NCBI RefSeq assembly: GCF_016863395.1
Contig: NZ_BOOU01000108.1
Span: 1 to 32,129, forward strand
Direction of reading: 5' to 3'
DNA length: 32,129 nt
Origin: Sphaerisporangium rufum
GTDB lineage: Bacteria; Actinomycetota; Actinomycetes; Streptosporangiales; Streptosporangiaceae
Below the pieces are notes generated by a model that was given only the letters and a program-made list of their open reading frames with translations, had not been told where the DNA came from and did not search any database. The position numbers were made by a program, and so were the translations under genes. Shown in pieces: positions 9,189 to 16,527 of the stretch. How positions within the stretch are numbered: position 1 is the stretch's first letter; each line of letters starts with the position of its first letter.

Positions 9189-9504
9189 CCGGGCGTGACC
9201 GGGCCGATGGCCGGCCTCGGGCACCGGCCGACCGGCCCCCGCCGCCCGCGACCCGGCCGCCCGCGATGATGCGGCTCTCCCGCCGATCCAGGACCTCTCC
9301 TCGCAAGCCGCACTGCTCAAGGCCCCGCCGGTCCAGGCCCCGCCGGTCCAGGCCCCGCCGGTCCAGCCCGCGCCGGTCCAGCCCGCGCCGCGCGCCGGTC
9401 CAGGCCGTGTCCGGCCGCCGGGCGGCGAAGATCCACCGGCGGCGGGAGCGGTCTCCCCCGGCCGGGGGAACCAGCGGCCGGGCGGCGGGCGGGAGGGTCG
9501 GGGT
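9189..9504. other. Intergenic region with a 15-bp minisatellite
   Basis: No gene is supported in these 316 bases. The open frames across it on both strands owe their length to the repeat (RPRRS-type or GPA-type low-complexity peptide) and show no domain. The last bases hold the GGGAGG ribosome-binding site of the next gene. Confidence 0.6.
9321..9402. repeat. 15-bp tandem repeat, five units
   Basis: The unit GGCCCCGCCGGTCCA occurs exactly at 9321, 9336 and 9351. A variant GCCCGCGCCGGTCCA starts at 9366, and a fifth unit, lengthened by 7 bases, spans 9381-9402. The unit length is a multiple of three, so it keeps frames open on both strands and creates spurious ORFs. Confidence 0.85.
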
Positions 9505-10479
9505 ATGGGACTTCTATCGGCGCGCTGGGCGCCATGGGCCGCGGCGGGCTGGACGTTCGGTTACGGCGCCGTCCAGTCGTGGTGGCTGCTGAACCCCGGG
9601 ACGCGGTGGGCGCCGCCCGAGGAGCCGTTCGCCCCCGGCCGGTGGGCCGCGGTGACGCTGGGGTTCACCGCCGCCGGCGCGTGCGCCCTGATCGCGGCCC
9701 GGGCCGGGCGGCGGTGGCCGGTCGCGGCCCGGCGGGCGCTGGTCGTGGTGACGTGGGCGGCCGGGGCCGGGCTGGTGCTGTACTCGTACATGCTGGCCAT
9801 CAGCCTGGCGTCCATGCTGTTCGCCGACTACGACGACTGGGCGAGCCTGCTCATCCGGGCCGCCGGAACGGTGGGCGGCGCGCTGGCGCTGGCCTGCGCC
9901 GCCGCCGAGGGGAACCGGCTGCGGCAGGGGTGTGCCGCCTGCGGCCGGGTGCACGGCCGCTCGGCCGAGCGGCGCACCGACCCCACGCCCGGCTGGGCCC
10001 GGCTGGCGGGTTACGCCGCGGTCGCCGGCTACCTGTCCCGGGTGGGGGCGGTGGTGCGGGACCACCTGACCCTCGGCCGGCCGGTGGACCTCGGGTTCGA
10101 TCCGTTCACCGTCTTCCTGCTGCTGGTCAGCCTGGCCGGCACCGTGCTGCCGCTCGCGCTGGTGCACCGGTGGGGCCGGATCTGGCCGCGCTGGGTGGTG
10201 CCGCTCGCCGGCCGGCCGGTCCCCCGGTGGCTGGTCCTCGGCCCCGGGTACTTCGTCGGCGCCAGCCTGACCGGCTACTTCGGGCTGGCCGGGATGACGG
10301 CGTGGGTGCTCGGCAAGGGCGGCCTGCGCGGCGGCGACCAGCTCACGGTGTCGATGGAGATGTTCGGGTACACGGTGTGGGGGCTCGGCCTGCTCGCCGC
10401 GTCGGTCTCCTACCACGCGCTCACCCGGCCGGAGTGCCCGTTGCCGGTCAAGGTCCGGGGCCTCGCACCGGCCGGGTGA
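9505..10479 (+). CDS. Multi-pass membrane protein of unknown function
   Basis: I do not recognise this 324-residue protein. It has about eight hydrophobic segments: near residues 8-28, 48-66, 76-106 (perhaps one long or two short), 112-132, 170-190, 208-228, 246-270 and 290-312. Between the fourth and fifth segments lies a short hydrophilic loop with CAACGRVHGRSAERR, a CxxC pair next to His and Arg that could bind metal or be redox-active. The GC-rich codon pattern is typical of its neighbours. The start is well supported by GGAGGG 7 bases before the ATG. It stands alone, with a 316-bp gap upstream and a separately promoted gene 18 bp downstream. Confidence 0.75.
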   Translation: MGLLSARWAPWAAAGWTFGYGAVQSWWLLNPGTRWAPPEEPFAPGRWAAVTLGFTAAGACALIAARAGRRWPVAARRALVVVTWAAGAGLVLYSYMLAISLASMLFADYDDWASLLIRAAGTVGGALALACAAAEGNRLRQGCAACGRVHGRSAERRTDPTPGWARLAGYAAVAGYLSRVGAVVRDHLTLGRPVDLGFDPFTVFLLLVSLAGTVLPLALVHRWGRIWPRWVVPLAGRPVPRWLVLGPGYFVGASLTGYFGLAGMTAWVLGKGGLRGGDQLTVSMEMFGYTVWGLGLLAASVSYHALTRPECPLPVKVRGLAPAG

Positions 10480-10485
10480 TCGGCA

Positions 10486-10491
10486 TACGAT
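10486..10491 (+). promoter_or_regulatory. Leaderless -10 box TACGAT
   Basis: TACGAT is followed by 6 bases and then the ATG at 10498, placing the expected transcription start at or next to the first base of the start codon. There is no Shine-Dalgarno site for this gene. No good -35 was seen. Confidence 0.5.
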
Positions 10492-10497
10492 GCGGGC

Positions 10498-10959
10498 ATG
10501 CCGTCGATAGGCCCCATGGAACTGCTGATACTCCTCTTCCTGGTCGTCTTCGTCCTCGCCGTCGCAGGGATCGTCGTCTCCATCCTGAAGCGCGGCCGGC
10601 CGGCGCCCACCGGGTGGGGCACCGGCGACCTGCGCGACCGCGTCAACACGCTGGTCTGGCAGCAGCAGCCGATCCAGGCCATCAAGGTGCTGCGGCAGGC
10701 CACCGGCCTCGGGCTGGCGGACGCCAAGAGGGTCGTGGACGCGGTGGCCGGCGGCGCCGACCTGTGGGAGGTGCCGATCATGGCCCGCTACCGCCCGGCC
10801 CACCTGAACGCGCCGGCGCCGGTGGACGCGCGGCCCGACCTGGCGAGCCGGGTGCGCGAGCTCAAGGCCGGCGGGCGGGCCGAGCAGGCCGTCCACCTGG
10901 TGCGCGGCGAGACCGGCATGGACCAGGACGAGGCCGAACGCTTCGTCGACGCCCTCTGA
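10498..10959 (+). CDS. Membrane-anchored protein with two ribosomal L7/L12 C-terminal-like domains
   Basis: The protein has 153 residues. Residues 7-30 are one hydrophobic segment (ELLILLFLVVFVLAVAGIVV), probably a membrane anchor. Residues about 56-84 (PIQAIKVLRQATGLGLADAK, then RVVDAV) match the helix pattern of the bL12 C-terminal domain, in which K-x-LR-x-x-T-G-L-x-L-x-x-AK is conserved. Residues about 128-153 (EQAVHLVRGETGMDQDEAER, then FVDAL) are a second, more diverged copy. In bL12 this domain contacts translation GTPases. Stand-alone membrane versions occur widely in actinobacteria and have no known role. The two halves are joined by a linker with PAPVDARPDL. The gene is not in an operon and appears to be expressed from its own leaderless promoter. 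Confidence 0.75.
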   Translation: MPSIGPMELLILLFLVVFVLAVAGIVVSILKRGRPAPTGWGTGDLRDRVNTLVWQQQPIQAIKVLRQATGLGLADAKRVVDAVAGGADLWEVPIMARYRPAHLNAPAPVDARPDLASRVRELKAGGRAEQAVHLVRGETGMDQDEAERFVDAL

Positions 10960-10974
10960 CCGGCGCCGGCCGGT
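10959..10974. terminator. Short hairpin after the L7/L12-like gene
   Basis: ACCGGC and GCCGGT, 6-bp arms around a GCCG loop, begin at the last base of the stop codon. There is no T-run, as is common for actinobacterial terminators. The hairpin lies between convergent genes. Confidence 0.35.
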
Positions 10975-11102
10975 GTTCGGCTGATCGGCGCGGGCCGGGG
11001 TCCGGTCAGTGCCGATTCAAGGTGCAGGTCGGTACCCGGCCGGGTTCCGGTCGGTGCTGGTCGGCGCCGGGCCGGTGTGCTGGGCCGGTGCCGGTTCAGC
11101 GG

Positions 11103-12464
11103 TCAGTGCCGCCAGCGGGTGCGGGCGACGACCTCCTCGGCGGAGGCGCCGGCGAACAGCGCGATCTCGCCGCGGCGGACGGCGGCGACGGTGTCGATGA
11201 CCGCCTCGCCCAGCGCCGCGCGCAGCGCCGGCTCGCTCTCGAACGCCGCCACGGCCTCCTCCGGCGCGACCGGCAGCCGGGCGACCCCGGCGTCCGCGGC
11301 CAGCGTCGCCGGATCGACCTGGACCGGCGGCGGTAGCCGCGCCCCCTCGGCCAGGCCGGCCCGGCCGGCGGCGAGCAGCGCGGCCATGACCAGGTAGGGA
11401 TTGCCCGCCGGGTCGAAGCACTTGACCTCCATGTTCGCCGCGCACCGGTCGCCGGGCGGGCCGGCGACGAAGCGCAGCGCCGCCTCGCGGTTCTCCAGGC
11501 CCCAGCAGGCGTAGGCGCCCGCCCAGTGCGAGGGGACCAGGCGCAGGTGGCTGGCCACCGCGGGCGCGCCCACCGCGAGCAGGGCCGGCAGCCGGGCCAG
11601 CATCCCGGCGGCGAACGCCTCGCCCGGTCCGGTCAGGCCGTGCGGCCCGCCGCCGCCCGCCATCAGGTTCACGCCGTCCCGCCACAGGCTGGCGTGCACG
11701 TGCGCGCCGTTGCCGACGCCGCCGGCCACCACCGTGGGGGAGAACGAGGCGCGCAGCCCGTGCCCCCGGCTGACCGCCCGGATCGTCTCGCGGACGAGCA
11801 CGGCGGTGTCGGCCGCGCCGACCGGGCCCTCGGCCGCCACCGAGACCTCGAACTGGCCCGGCGCGTACTCGGGGTGCACCTGCTCGACCGCGACGCCGGC
11901 GGCCGCCAGCGCGGCCAGCAGGTCGCGCAGGTATCCGGCCCGCTCGGCGAGCCGCGCCATGCCGTACGCCGGGCCGGTGGCGGCCGGGACGAACTCGGTG
12001 CCGTCGCCGGCCGACAGCGCCCACTCGATCTCGAACGCGGCCCGGACGGCGAACCCGGCGGCGGCCAGCCGGCCGGCCTCGCGGCGGGCCAGGTACCGGC
12101 CGTCCAGCGGGTGCGGCGTCCCGTCCTGGCCGTGCCGGTCGGCGGGTGCCCACGCCCAGCCGGGCAGCGCGGCCAGCACGGCCAGCCGGTCGAGGTCGGG
12201 GTGCAGGCGCAGGTCTCCCACCGGGCCGCCGGCGAACCGGCCGGTGACCGCCGAGTCGTCCGGCAGGAAGGTGTCGAACACCGGGGAGGCACCGACGCCG
12301 TGCGCGGCCGCGTGCGCCAGCCGGGCCAGCGGCACCCCCTTGACCCGGGTGATGCCGCTGGTGTCCACCCAGGTGGTGGCCACCGCCACCACGCCCCGGC
12401 CGGCCAGCTCCGCCGCGGCCGCGCGGCCGGCGGCCGCCCGCCGGGCGCGCTCCGCCTCGTCCAT
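11103..12464 (-). CDS. Glutamine-synthetase-family enzyme (gamma-glutamyl ligase type)
   Basis: The protein has 453 residues. ATG at 12464 is chosen over an in-frame GTG at 12497 because GGAGG lies 6 bases before it and a TACCCT -10 box overlaps the longer reading. Family motifs appear in order: N-terminal beta-grasp with VDTSGITRVKGVP, EIEW (first metal-binding glutamates), HPEYAPGQFEVSV, GNGAHVHASLW (ammonia/ATP site loop), CWGLENREAALRF and NMEVKCFDPAGNPYLVMAAL. The adenylylation-site region of classical GlnA (NLYxLPP) is replaced by RLPPPVQVDP with no tyrosine. This argues against GlnE control and for a GlnA4/PuuA-like ligase that adds glutamate to an amine. The substrate is unknown. It follows the molybdopterin oxidoreductase in the same direction with a 100-bp gap. 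Confidence 0.82.
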   Translation of the reverse strand: MDEAERARRAAAGRAAAAELAGRGVVAVATTWVDTSGITRVKGVPLARLAHAAAHGVGASPVFDTFLPDDSAVTGRFAGGPVGDLRLHPDLDRLAVLAALPGWAWAPADRHGQDGTPHPLDGRYLARREAGRLAAAGFAVRAAFEIEWALSAGDGTEFVPAATGPAYGMARLAERAGYLRDLLAALAAAGVAVEQVHPEYAPGQFEVSVAAEGPVGAADTAVLVRETIRAVSRGHGLRASFSPTVVAGGVGNGAHVHASLWRDGVNLMAGGGGPHGLTGPGEAFAAGMLARLPALLAVGAPAVASHLRLVPSHWAGAYACWGLENREAALRFVAGPPGDRCAANMEVKCFDPAGNPYLVMAALLAAGRAGLAEGARLPPPVQVDPATLAADAGVARLPVAPEEAVAAFESEPALRAALGEAVIDTVAAVRRGEIALFAGASAEEVVARTRWRH

Positions 12465-12481
12465 GCTCCGCCTCCCCGGCC

Positions 12482-12487
12482 AGGGTA
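12482..12487 (-). promoter_or_regulatory. Candidate -10 box TACCCT for the glutamine-synthetase-like gene
   Basis: Read on the minus strand, TACCCT precedes GGCCGGG and then the GGAGG ribosome-binding site. The predicted start of transcription is about 10 bases before ATG 12464. This suggests the gene can be expressed independently of the upstream oxidoreductase. No clear -35 was found. Confidence 0.35.
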
Positions 12488-12564
12488 GGAGCGGCACCGG
12501 ACCGAGCCGCCCGTTTCCGGGAGCGGGCCGGGTAAGGACCCGGGCAGGACCTCGGAAAGCGGGG

Positions 12565-14778
12565 TCAGCGGGCCGCGCCGGTGGCGACCGGTGCCCGGAC
12601 CGGCCCGGCGGGGACCGGGGTGACGGTGACCGGGACGCCGTTGAAGACCGCGTTCCCGGACGGGACGTCGACGACCGCGGCGTCGGTCAGCACGTTGGCG
12701 TTGACGCCCGGCTGCCCGGCGGCGACCGACTGCCGGGTACCCGCGTGCCCCCAGCCGTGCGGCAGGCTCACCACGCCGGGCATGATGTCGGCGTTCGGCT
12801 CGACCGGTACCTCCAGCTCGCCGGCGGCCGAGGTGACCAGCGCCCGGTCGCCGAGGCCGAGCCGCGCGATGTCGTCGGGGTGGGCGTGCAGCGTGCAGCG
12901 GTTGGTGCCGCCGGACAGGCCCGGCACGTTGTGCAGCCAGCTGTTCAGCGACCGCAGCTGCCGCCGGCCGATCAGCAGCATCTCCGGCACCGGGGCGGCC
13001 AGCCGCTCGCGCAGCCGCCCGGCCTCCTCGGCCAGCCGGGGCGGGGCCAGCTCGACCTTGCCGGAGACGGTGCGCAGCAGTTCCGCCAGCCGCGGCGTGA
13101 GCGGGCCGAGGTCGATGCCGTGCGGGTTGGCGCGCAGCTCGGCCAGCGACAGCCCGTAGGAGCCGAGCCGCAGGAACAGGTCCAGCATCCGCTCGGCGCC
13201 GCTGTCGCCGTCCAGCCCGGCGCGGACCTCCTCGGGGTCGCGCCCGGCGAGCGGCGAGCCGGGCGCCTGGGTGGCGCCGCGGATGACCTCGCCGAGGATC
13301 ATCTCGTCCAGCGCGCCGGGGTCGGCGTCCGCGCCCTGCCCGGAGGCGATCAGGGTCAGCTTCGCCATGATCTCGCCCTCGGACGGCCGGCCCGGCTCCA
13401 GCGGGTGGATGGCCGGGGAGAACCGCGTGTAGTTGCGCACGGTGACCGACAGCAGCAGGAAGTCGTAGTGCGGCATCTGCAGGATCCGCGGCGGCGGCAG
13501 GATGACGTCCGCGTGCCGGGTCGTCTCGTTGAGGTAGGGGTCGACGCAGACCATGAAGTCCAGCTCGCCGAGCGCGCGCTCCAGCCGGTCGCCGCTCGGC
13601 GCGGACAGCACCGGGTTGCCGGCCACGACCACCAGCGCGCGCACCTGTCCCTCGCCCGGTGTCTCGATCTCGTCGGCCAGGGTGGCGACCGGCAGCTCGC
13701 CGAGCGACTCGGGCAGCCCGCGGACCCGGCTGTGCCAGCGGCCCTGCACCCATGGCTCGCCGCTGCGGCCGAGGTCCATGGTGGCGGTCCGGGTGAACAT
13801 GACGCCGCCCGGCCGGTCGAAGTTGCCGGTCAGCACGTTGATCACGTCCACCAGCCACTGGGCGGCGGTGCCGAACTCGACGGTGCTGGCCCCGATGCGC
13901 GAGTAGACCGCGGCGGTGCGCGCGGCGGCCAGCTCACGGGCCAGCCCGGCGATGCGCCCGGCCGGGACGCCGCAGACCGGGGCGACCGCGTCCGGGGCGA
14001 AGTCCGCGGCCAGCCGCCGCAGGTCGGCCAGCCCGGCCACCTCCAGGTTCACCGAGGTCAGCTCCTCGGCCAGCAGGGTGTGCACGATGCCGAACAGCAG
14101 CAGCGCGTCGGTGCCCGGCCGGACGAACAGGTGCTCGTCGGCGAGCGCCGCGGTCCGGGTGCGGCGCGGGTCGACGACCACCAGCCGGCCGCCGCGCGCC
14201 CGCAGCGCCTTGAGCCGGCCGGGGAAGTCCGGGGCGGCGCACAGCGAGCCGTTGGACTCGGCCGGGTTGGCGCCGAGCATCAGCAGGTGGTCGGTGCGGT
14301 CCAGGTCGGGCACCGAGATGGCCAGCGGGTCGCCGAACATGTGGCCGCAGGCGACGTGCTTGGGCATCTGGTCGATGGTGCTGGCCGAGAAGACGTTGCG
14401 GGTGCCGAGCGCCTGGGCGAGCGCGCCGCGGTACAGGATGCCGCCCATGGTGTGGAAGGTGGGATTGCCGAGGTACACCGCCAGGGCGTCGCGGCCGTGC
14501 GCCTCGATGACGCCGTGCAGGCCGCGCTCGACCGCCTGGAACGCCTCCGCCCAGCCGACCTCGTGCCATTCGTCGCCGCGCCGCACCATCGGGGCCTGGA
14601 GCCGGTCGGGGTCGTCGTCCACCCGGCCGAGGCTCGCGCCCTTGGGGCAGATGTAGCCCTTGGAGAACGGGTCCAGCGGATCGCCCTTCACCGATGTGAC
14701 CCGCCCGCCGCCGTCGAGGGTGAGCCGCAGGCCGCACACGGCGTCGCAGAGGGGGCAGGTCCGGTGCACGGTTCTCAT
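12565..14778 (-). CDS. Molybdopterin-dependent oxidoreductase, DMSO-reductase superfamily
   Basis: The protein has 737 residues. ATG at 14778 has GGAG 7 bases upstream; ATG at 14808, ten codons earlier, has none. The N-terminus holds a [4Fe-4S] motif, CPLCDAVC then 28 residues then CPKG (Cys 8, 11, 15 and 44 of this start), with the lysine seen in formate dehydrogenases. Further family blocks are YLGNPTFHTMGG, STIDQMPKHVACGHMFGDP, LMLGANPAESNGS, VVDPRRTRTA, HLFVRPGTDALLLFGI and NVLTGNFDRPGGVMF. The C-terminal dinucleotide-binding domain has CTLHAHPDDIARLGL and SLPHGWGH. Cys144 in KHVACGHMFG is a candidate metal ligand; this is inference. It probably binds bis-MGD with Mo or W in the cytoplasm: no Tat signal is seen. 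No electron-transfer subunit is adjacent, so its electron partner and substrate are unknown. Confidence 0.87.
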   Translation of the reverse strand: MRTVHRTCPLCDAVCGLRLTLDGGGRVTSVKGDPLDPFSKGYICPKGASLGRVDDDPDRLQAPMVRRGDEWHEVGWAEAFQAVERGLHGVIEAHGRDALAVYLGNPTFHTMGGILYRGALAQALGTRNVFSASTIDQMPKHVACGHMFGDPLAISVPDLDRTDHLLMLGANPAESNGSLCAAPDFPGRLKALRARGGRLVVVDPRRTRTAALADEHLFVRPGTDALLLFGIVHTLLAEELTSVNLEVAGLADLRRLAADFAPDAVAPVCGVPAGRIAGLARELAAARTAAVYSRIGASTVEFGTAAQWLVDVINVLTGNFDRPGGVMFTRTATMDLGRSGEPWVQGRWHSRVRGLPESLGELPVATLADEIETPGEGQVRALVVVAGNPVLSAPSGDRLERALGELDFMVCVDPYLNETTRHADVILPPPRILQMPHYDFLLLSVTVRNYTRFSPAIHPLEPGRPSEGEIMAKLTLIASGQGADADPGALDEMILGEVIRGATQAPGSPLAGRDPEEVRAGLDGDSGAERMLDLFLRLGSYGLSLAELRANPHGIDLGPLTPRLAELLRTVSGKVELAPPRLAEEAGRLRERLAAPVPEMLLIGRRQLRSLNSWLHNVPGLSGGTNRCTLHAHPDDIARLGLGDRALVTSAAGELEVPVEPNADIMPGVVSLPHGWGHAGTRQSVAAGQPGVNANVLTDAAVVDVPSGNAVFNGVPVTVTPVPAGPVRAPVATGAAR

Positions 14779-15100
14779 CGGCGCTCTCCGATCGTCGGCT
14801 GGACTCATGATGAGCAGCCGCGGGGGCGGCCCGGAACCCCAGAACCGGACGATTGGGGTGGTGGCCCGGCGGGTCGTCTCCGAAATTGGGCCCCAGCAAA
14901 CATAACGAATGGGTCTTTTCTCCCGTACCGTGGGTATCGGGGGTTACTTGCGCGCGATCACGGGCAGTGCGGACTGGTCTCAACCGGCCGATCCACCGTC
15001 CGGCGGGACAGGGATACCCGCCGGGATCCGCCCGACCGGGCGGTCCCGGGCCGGGCGGGCCGGCCGACGATGGTGGAATCACCACGGGAAGAGGATCGTG
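14779..15100. other. Divergent intergenic region between the oxidoreductase and a small gene
   Basis: These 322 bases contain the two start regions. The AT-richest part is 14880-14950, where TATGTT on the minus strand (near 14900) is a possible -10 for the oxidoreductase. I saw no matching -35. The right part has two successive hairpins, listed separately. A longer open frame from 14909 runs through here into the small gene, but the ribosome-binding site supports the ATG at 15101. Confidence 0.5.
15000..15043 (+). promoter_or_regulatory. Two successive stem-loops in the leader of the 117-aa gene
   Basis: The first stem is CCGGCGGG/CCCGCCGG-like, with 8 bp (15000-15007 with 15017-15024) and a 9-base loop. 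The second is CCGCCCG-AC-CGGGCGG at 15028-15043. Both lie 60-100 bases before the start codon. They could be an attenuator, an RNA element, or GC-rich chance structure. Confidence 0.3.
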
Positions 15101-15454
15101 ATGGCGAACGAGGTCACCGAAGGCAAGACCGCGGCACGAGAGCTGTCCGCCCGATTGCCGGGCTGGATGGTCTGGTACGGCGAGCACACCCGCCGTTTCT
15201 GGGCCGTCCCGAGGAGCTCCATGCGGCTCGGTGCGGCGCTCGCCGAGGCGGACACCCCGCAGGAGCTGGAGGCGGCCGTGCGCCGCATCACCGGCGGCGA
15301 CACCGGGCAGCACCCCGCGCCGGACGCCGGCCGCGCCGAGCAGGCCGACCCGCGCGCGCAGCAGTCCCCGCACCCCCACCCGGGGCAGCACTCGCAGCAC
15401 CCGGGGCAGCAGGCCCCGCAGGAGTCGCGGCAGCCGGTGCCCGCCCGCTACTGA
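15101..15454 (+). CDS. Small actinobacterial protein of unknown function, tryptophan-rich core and His/Gln-rich tail
   Basis: The protein has 117 residues from ATG 15101, with AGAGG 6 bases upstream. The core, residues about 12-65, contains LPGWMVWYGEHTRRFWAVPR and DTPQELEAAVRRI. This resembles short actinomycete proteins that combine a GWxVWYGxxTxxxWA block with a PxxLxxxI segment; I cannot name the family. Residues about 67-117 are low-complexity with repeated HPGQ/HPHPGQ and QQAPQES, and so probably disordered. There is no signal peptide or membrane segment. It is divergent from the molybdopterin oxidoreductase and followed by a hairpin, so it is a single-gene unit. Confidence 0.7.
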   Translation: MANEVTEGKTAARELSARLPGWMVWYGEHTRRFWAVPRSSMRLGAALAEADTPQELEAAVRRITGGDTGQHPAPDAGRAEQADPRAQQSPHPHPGQHSQHPGQQAPQESRQPVPARY

Positions 15455-15465
15455 CGCCCCCACGC

Positions 15466-15510
15466 CTGGAGGACCCGTCCGGCCCGCGCCGCCGGGCTCC
15501 GGTCCTCCGG
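15466..15510 (+). terminator. Hairpin after the 117-aa gene
   Basis: GGAGGACC at 15468-15475 pairs with GGTCCTCC at 15501-15508. A G-T and a C-G pair extend the stem to 10 bp. It starts 12 bases after the stop codon. The 25-base loop is itself GC-rich and may fold further. Confidence 0.45.
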
Positions 15511-15551
15511 CCGGCGACATCGAGAAGGCTACGCCGCCTCGGCGCCGCCGG

Positions 15552-15660
15552 TCAGCGCCACCTGGCGAACAACGCCGGCTCGGCGCCGCGGGTCAGCGGT
15601 GCCGGTCGAGCATCGCCGCCCGGGCGCCGTTCAGCGGCACTGGGCGAGCATCGCGGCCTT
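15552..15660 (-). repeat. Degenerate ~40-bp tandem repeat covering the 3' end of the HNH gene
   Basis: Three similar units begin with TCAGCG at plus positions 15552, 15593 and 15631 (spacings 41 and 38). On the minus strand each encodes a short tail ending in Arg and then TGA: AAMLAQCR (the gene's own end), AAMLDRHR and ALFARWR. The three stops fall in three different frames. Each unit is followed by a similar CGGGCGCCG-type stretch, so the similarity covers the whole unit. Confidence 0.6.
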
Positions 15661-16395
15661 GTCGGCCCGCGTCACCGGCAGGCCGTACTTGAGCGCGACC
15701 TGCGCGAACCGGGTCACGTACGCGCAGCGCACCCGGCGCACCGGCGGCAGCCAGGCCGCCGGACCGGCGCCGCCCTTGGCCTCGTTCGCCGGGCCGTACA
15801 CCGGCATGAGGTTGAGCGGGTCGTTGGCGATGCGCACCCGCTTGCGCATGGGCCACCGGGACGCGCCCATCGCCCACTCGTAGGACAGCGGCACCACGTG
15901 GTCGACCTGCACCCGGTCCGCGCGCGCCTTCCGCCATCGGATCGTCCGGCCGGTGTAGGGGTCGTCCAGCGTCATCGCCACCACCACGCACCGCGAGCCG
16001 CGGCGGTACTCCACCGCCCGGCCGTCCCGGGCGAGCAGGTCGTCGCGGGTGCGGCACCCGTTGCCCGCGTACGGCACGCCGCGCGCGGTGTCCGCCCAGT
16101 TCGCGCCGAACCGCAGCCGGGTGTACCCGCGCCCGGAGCCGCGCGGCGCCACCCGCACCTTCCTGATGAGCCGGACGGCCGCCGCCCGGTCGGCGCGCGC
16201 CGACACCGCCACCAGCCCGGCCCGGGTGCCGTCCGGATTGTCCAGCGGCCCGGCCCGCACCACGGCCGCCCGCGGCCGCTCGGCCTCGCCGGGCGCCGCC
16301 ACCGCGACCAGCACCGCGCCGCCCACGACCGCCGCCACGATCCCCCGAGTACCCAGCGCCGCCTCCCGCCCTGAAGGTCCTGACCAGGTTCCCAT
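15631..16395 (-). CDS. Secreted HNH endonuclease family protein (DUF1524-like)
   Basis: The protein has 254 residues. A hydrophobic segment at residues 18-34 (GIVAAVVGGAVLVAVAAP) after a charged N-terminus is a signal peptide or anchor. The nuclease core is VQVDHVVPL (Asp165, His166), then WAMGASRW, then IANDPLNLMPVYGPANEAKG (Asn195, Asn204, Lys207), followed by WLPP and a final CAYVTRFAQVALKYGLPV. This is the order found in secreted actinobacterial HNH proteins with a DHVVPL-x-x-AW...NDPxNL core. Cys114, Cys136, Cys224 and Cys253 may form disulfides outside the cell. The role is probably extracellular DNA degradation or competition. The ATG at 16395 has no Shine-Dalgarno site, so the exact start is uncertain. 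The 3' end overlaps a tandem repeat. Confidence 0.82.
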   Translation of the reverse strand: MGTWSGPSGREAALGTRGIVAAVVGGAVLVAVAAPGEAERPRAAVVRAGPLDNPDGTRAGLVAVSARADRAAAVRLIRKVRVAPRGSGRGYTRLRFGANWADTARGVPYAGNGCRTRDDLLARDGRAVEYRRGSRCVVVAMTLDDPYTGRTIRWRKARADRVQVDHVVPLSYEWAMGASRWPMRKRVRIANDPLNLMPVYGPANEAKGGAGPAAWLPPVRRVRCAYVTRFAQVALKYGLPVTRADKAAMLAQCR

Positions 16396-16514
16396 GATGC
16401 GCCGGGAAGATCCACGTATGCACCTTCAATGAGGATCCCCGGCCGCGTCCCCGCCGACACCGCCCCGTCCGGGAATTGCCACCCGCCCGGCCCGCCGCCG
16501 GGCCGCCCGGCGGC

Positions 16515-16520
16515 TAGGGT
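16515..16520 (+). promoter_or_regulatory. Leaderless -10 box TAGGGT
   Basis: TAGGGT is followed by 7 bases and then the ATG at 16528. The gene has no Shine-Dalgarno site. The position predicts a transcript starting at the A of ATG, and it also argues against the upstream in-frame ATG at 16429. Confidence 0.5.
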
Positions 16521-16527
16521 GCCGGGC

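Noticed and set aside
9185-9592. 135-aa Arg/Pro-rich frame
   Set aside because: It is produced by the 15-bp minisatellite and runs into the next real gene. It has no start signal.
12465-12497. Longer glutamine-synthetase-like start at GTG 12497
   Set aside because: The extra 11 residues overlap a TACCCT -10 box, and the ATG at 12464 has a good Shine-Dalgarno site.
14779-14808. Longer oxidoreductase start at ATG 14808
   Set aside because: There is no Shine-Dalgarno site there, whereas ATG 14778 has GGAG 7 bases upstream and still precedes the cluster-binding cysteines.
11710-16374. 1554-aa plus-strand open frame
   Set aside because: It runs antisense to the ligase, oxidoreductase and HNH genes and through intergenic DNA. 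Its composition is Ala/Arg/Gly/Pro-rich with no motif; the minus-strand genes are unmistakable.
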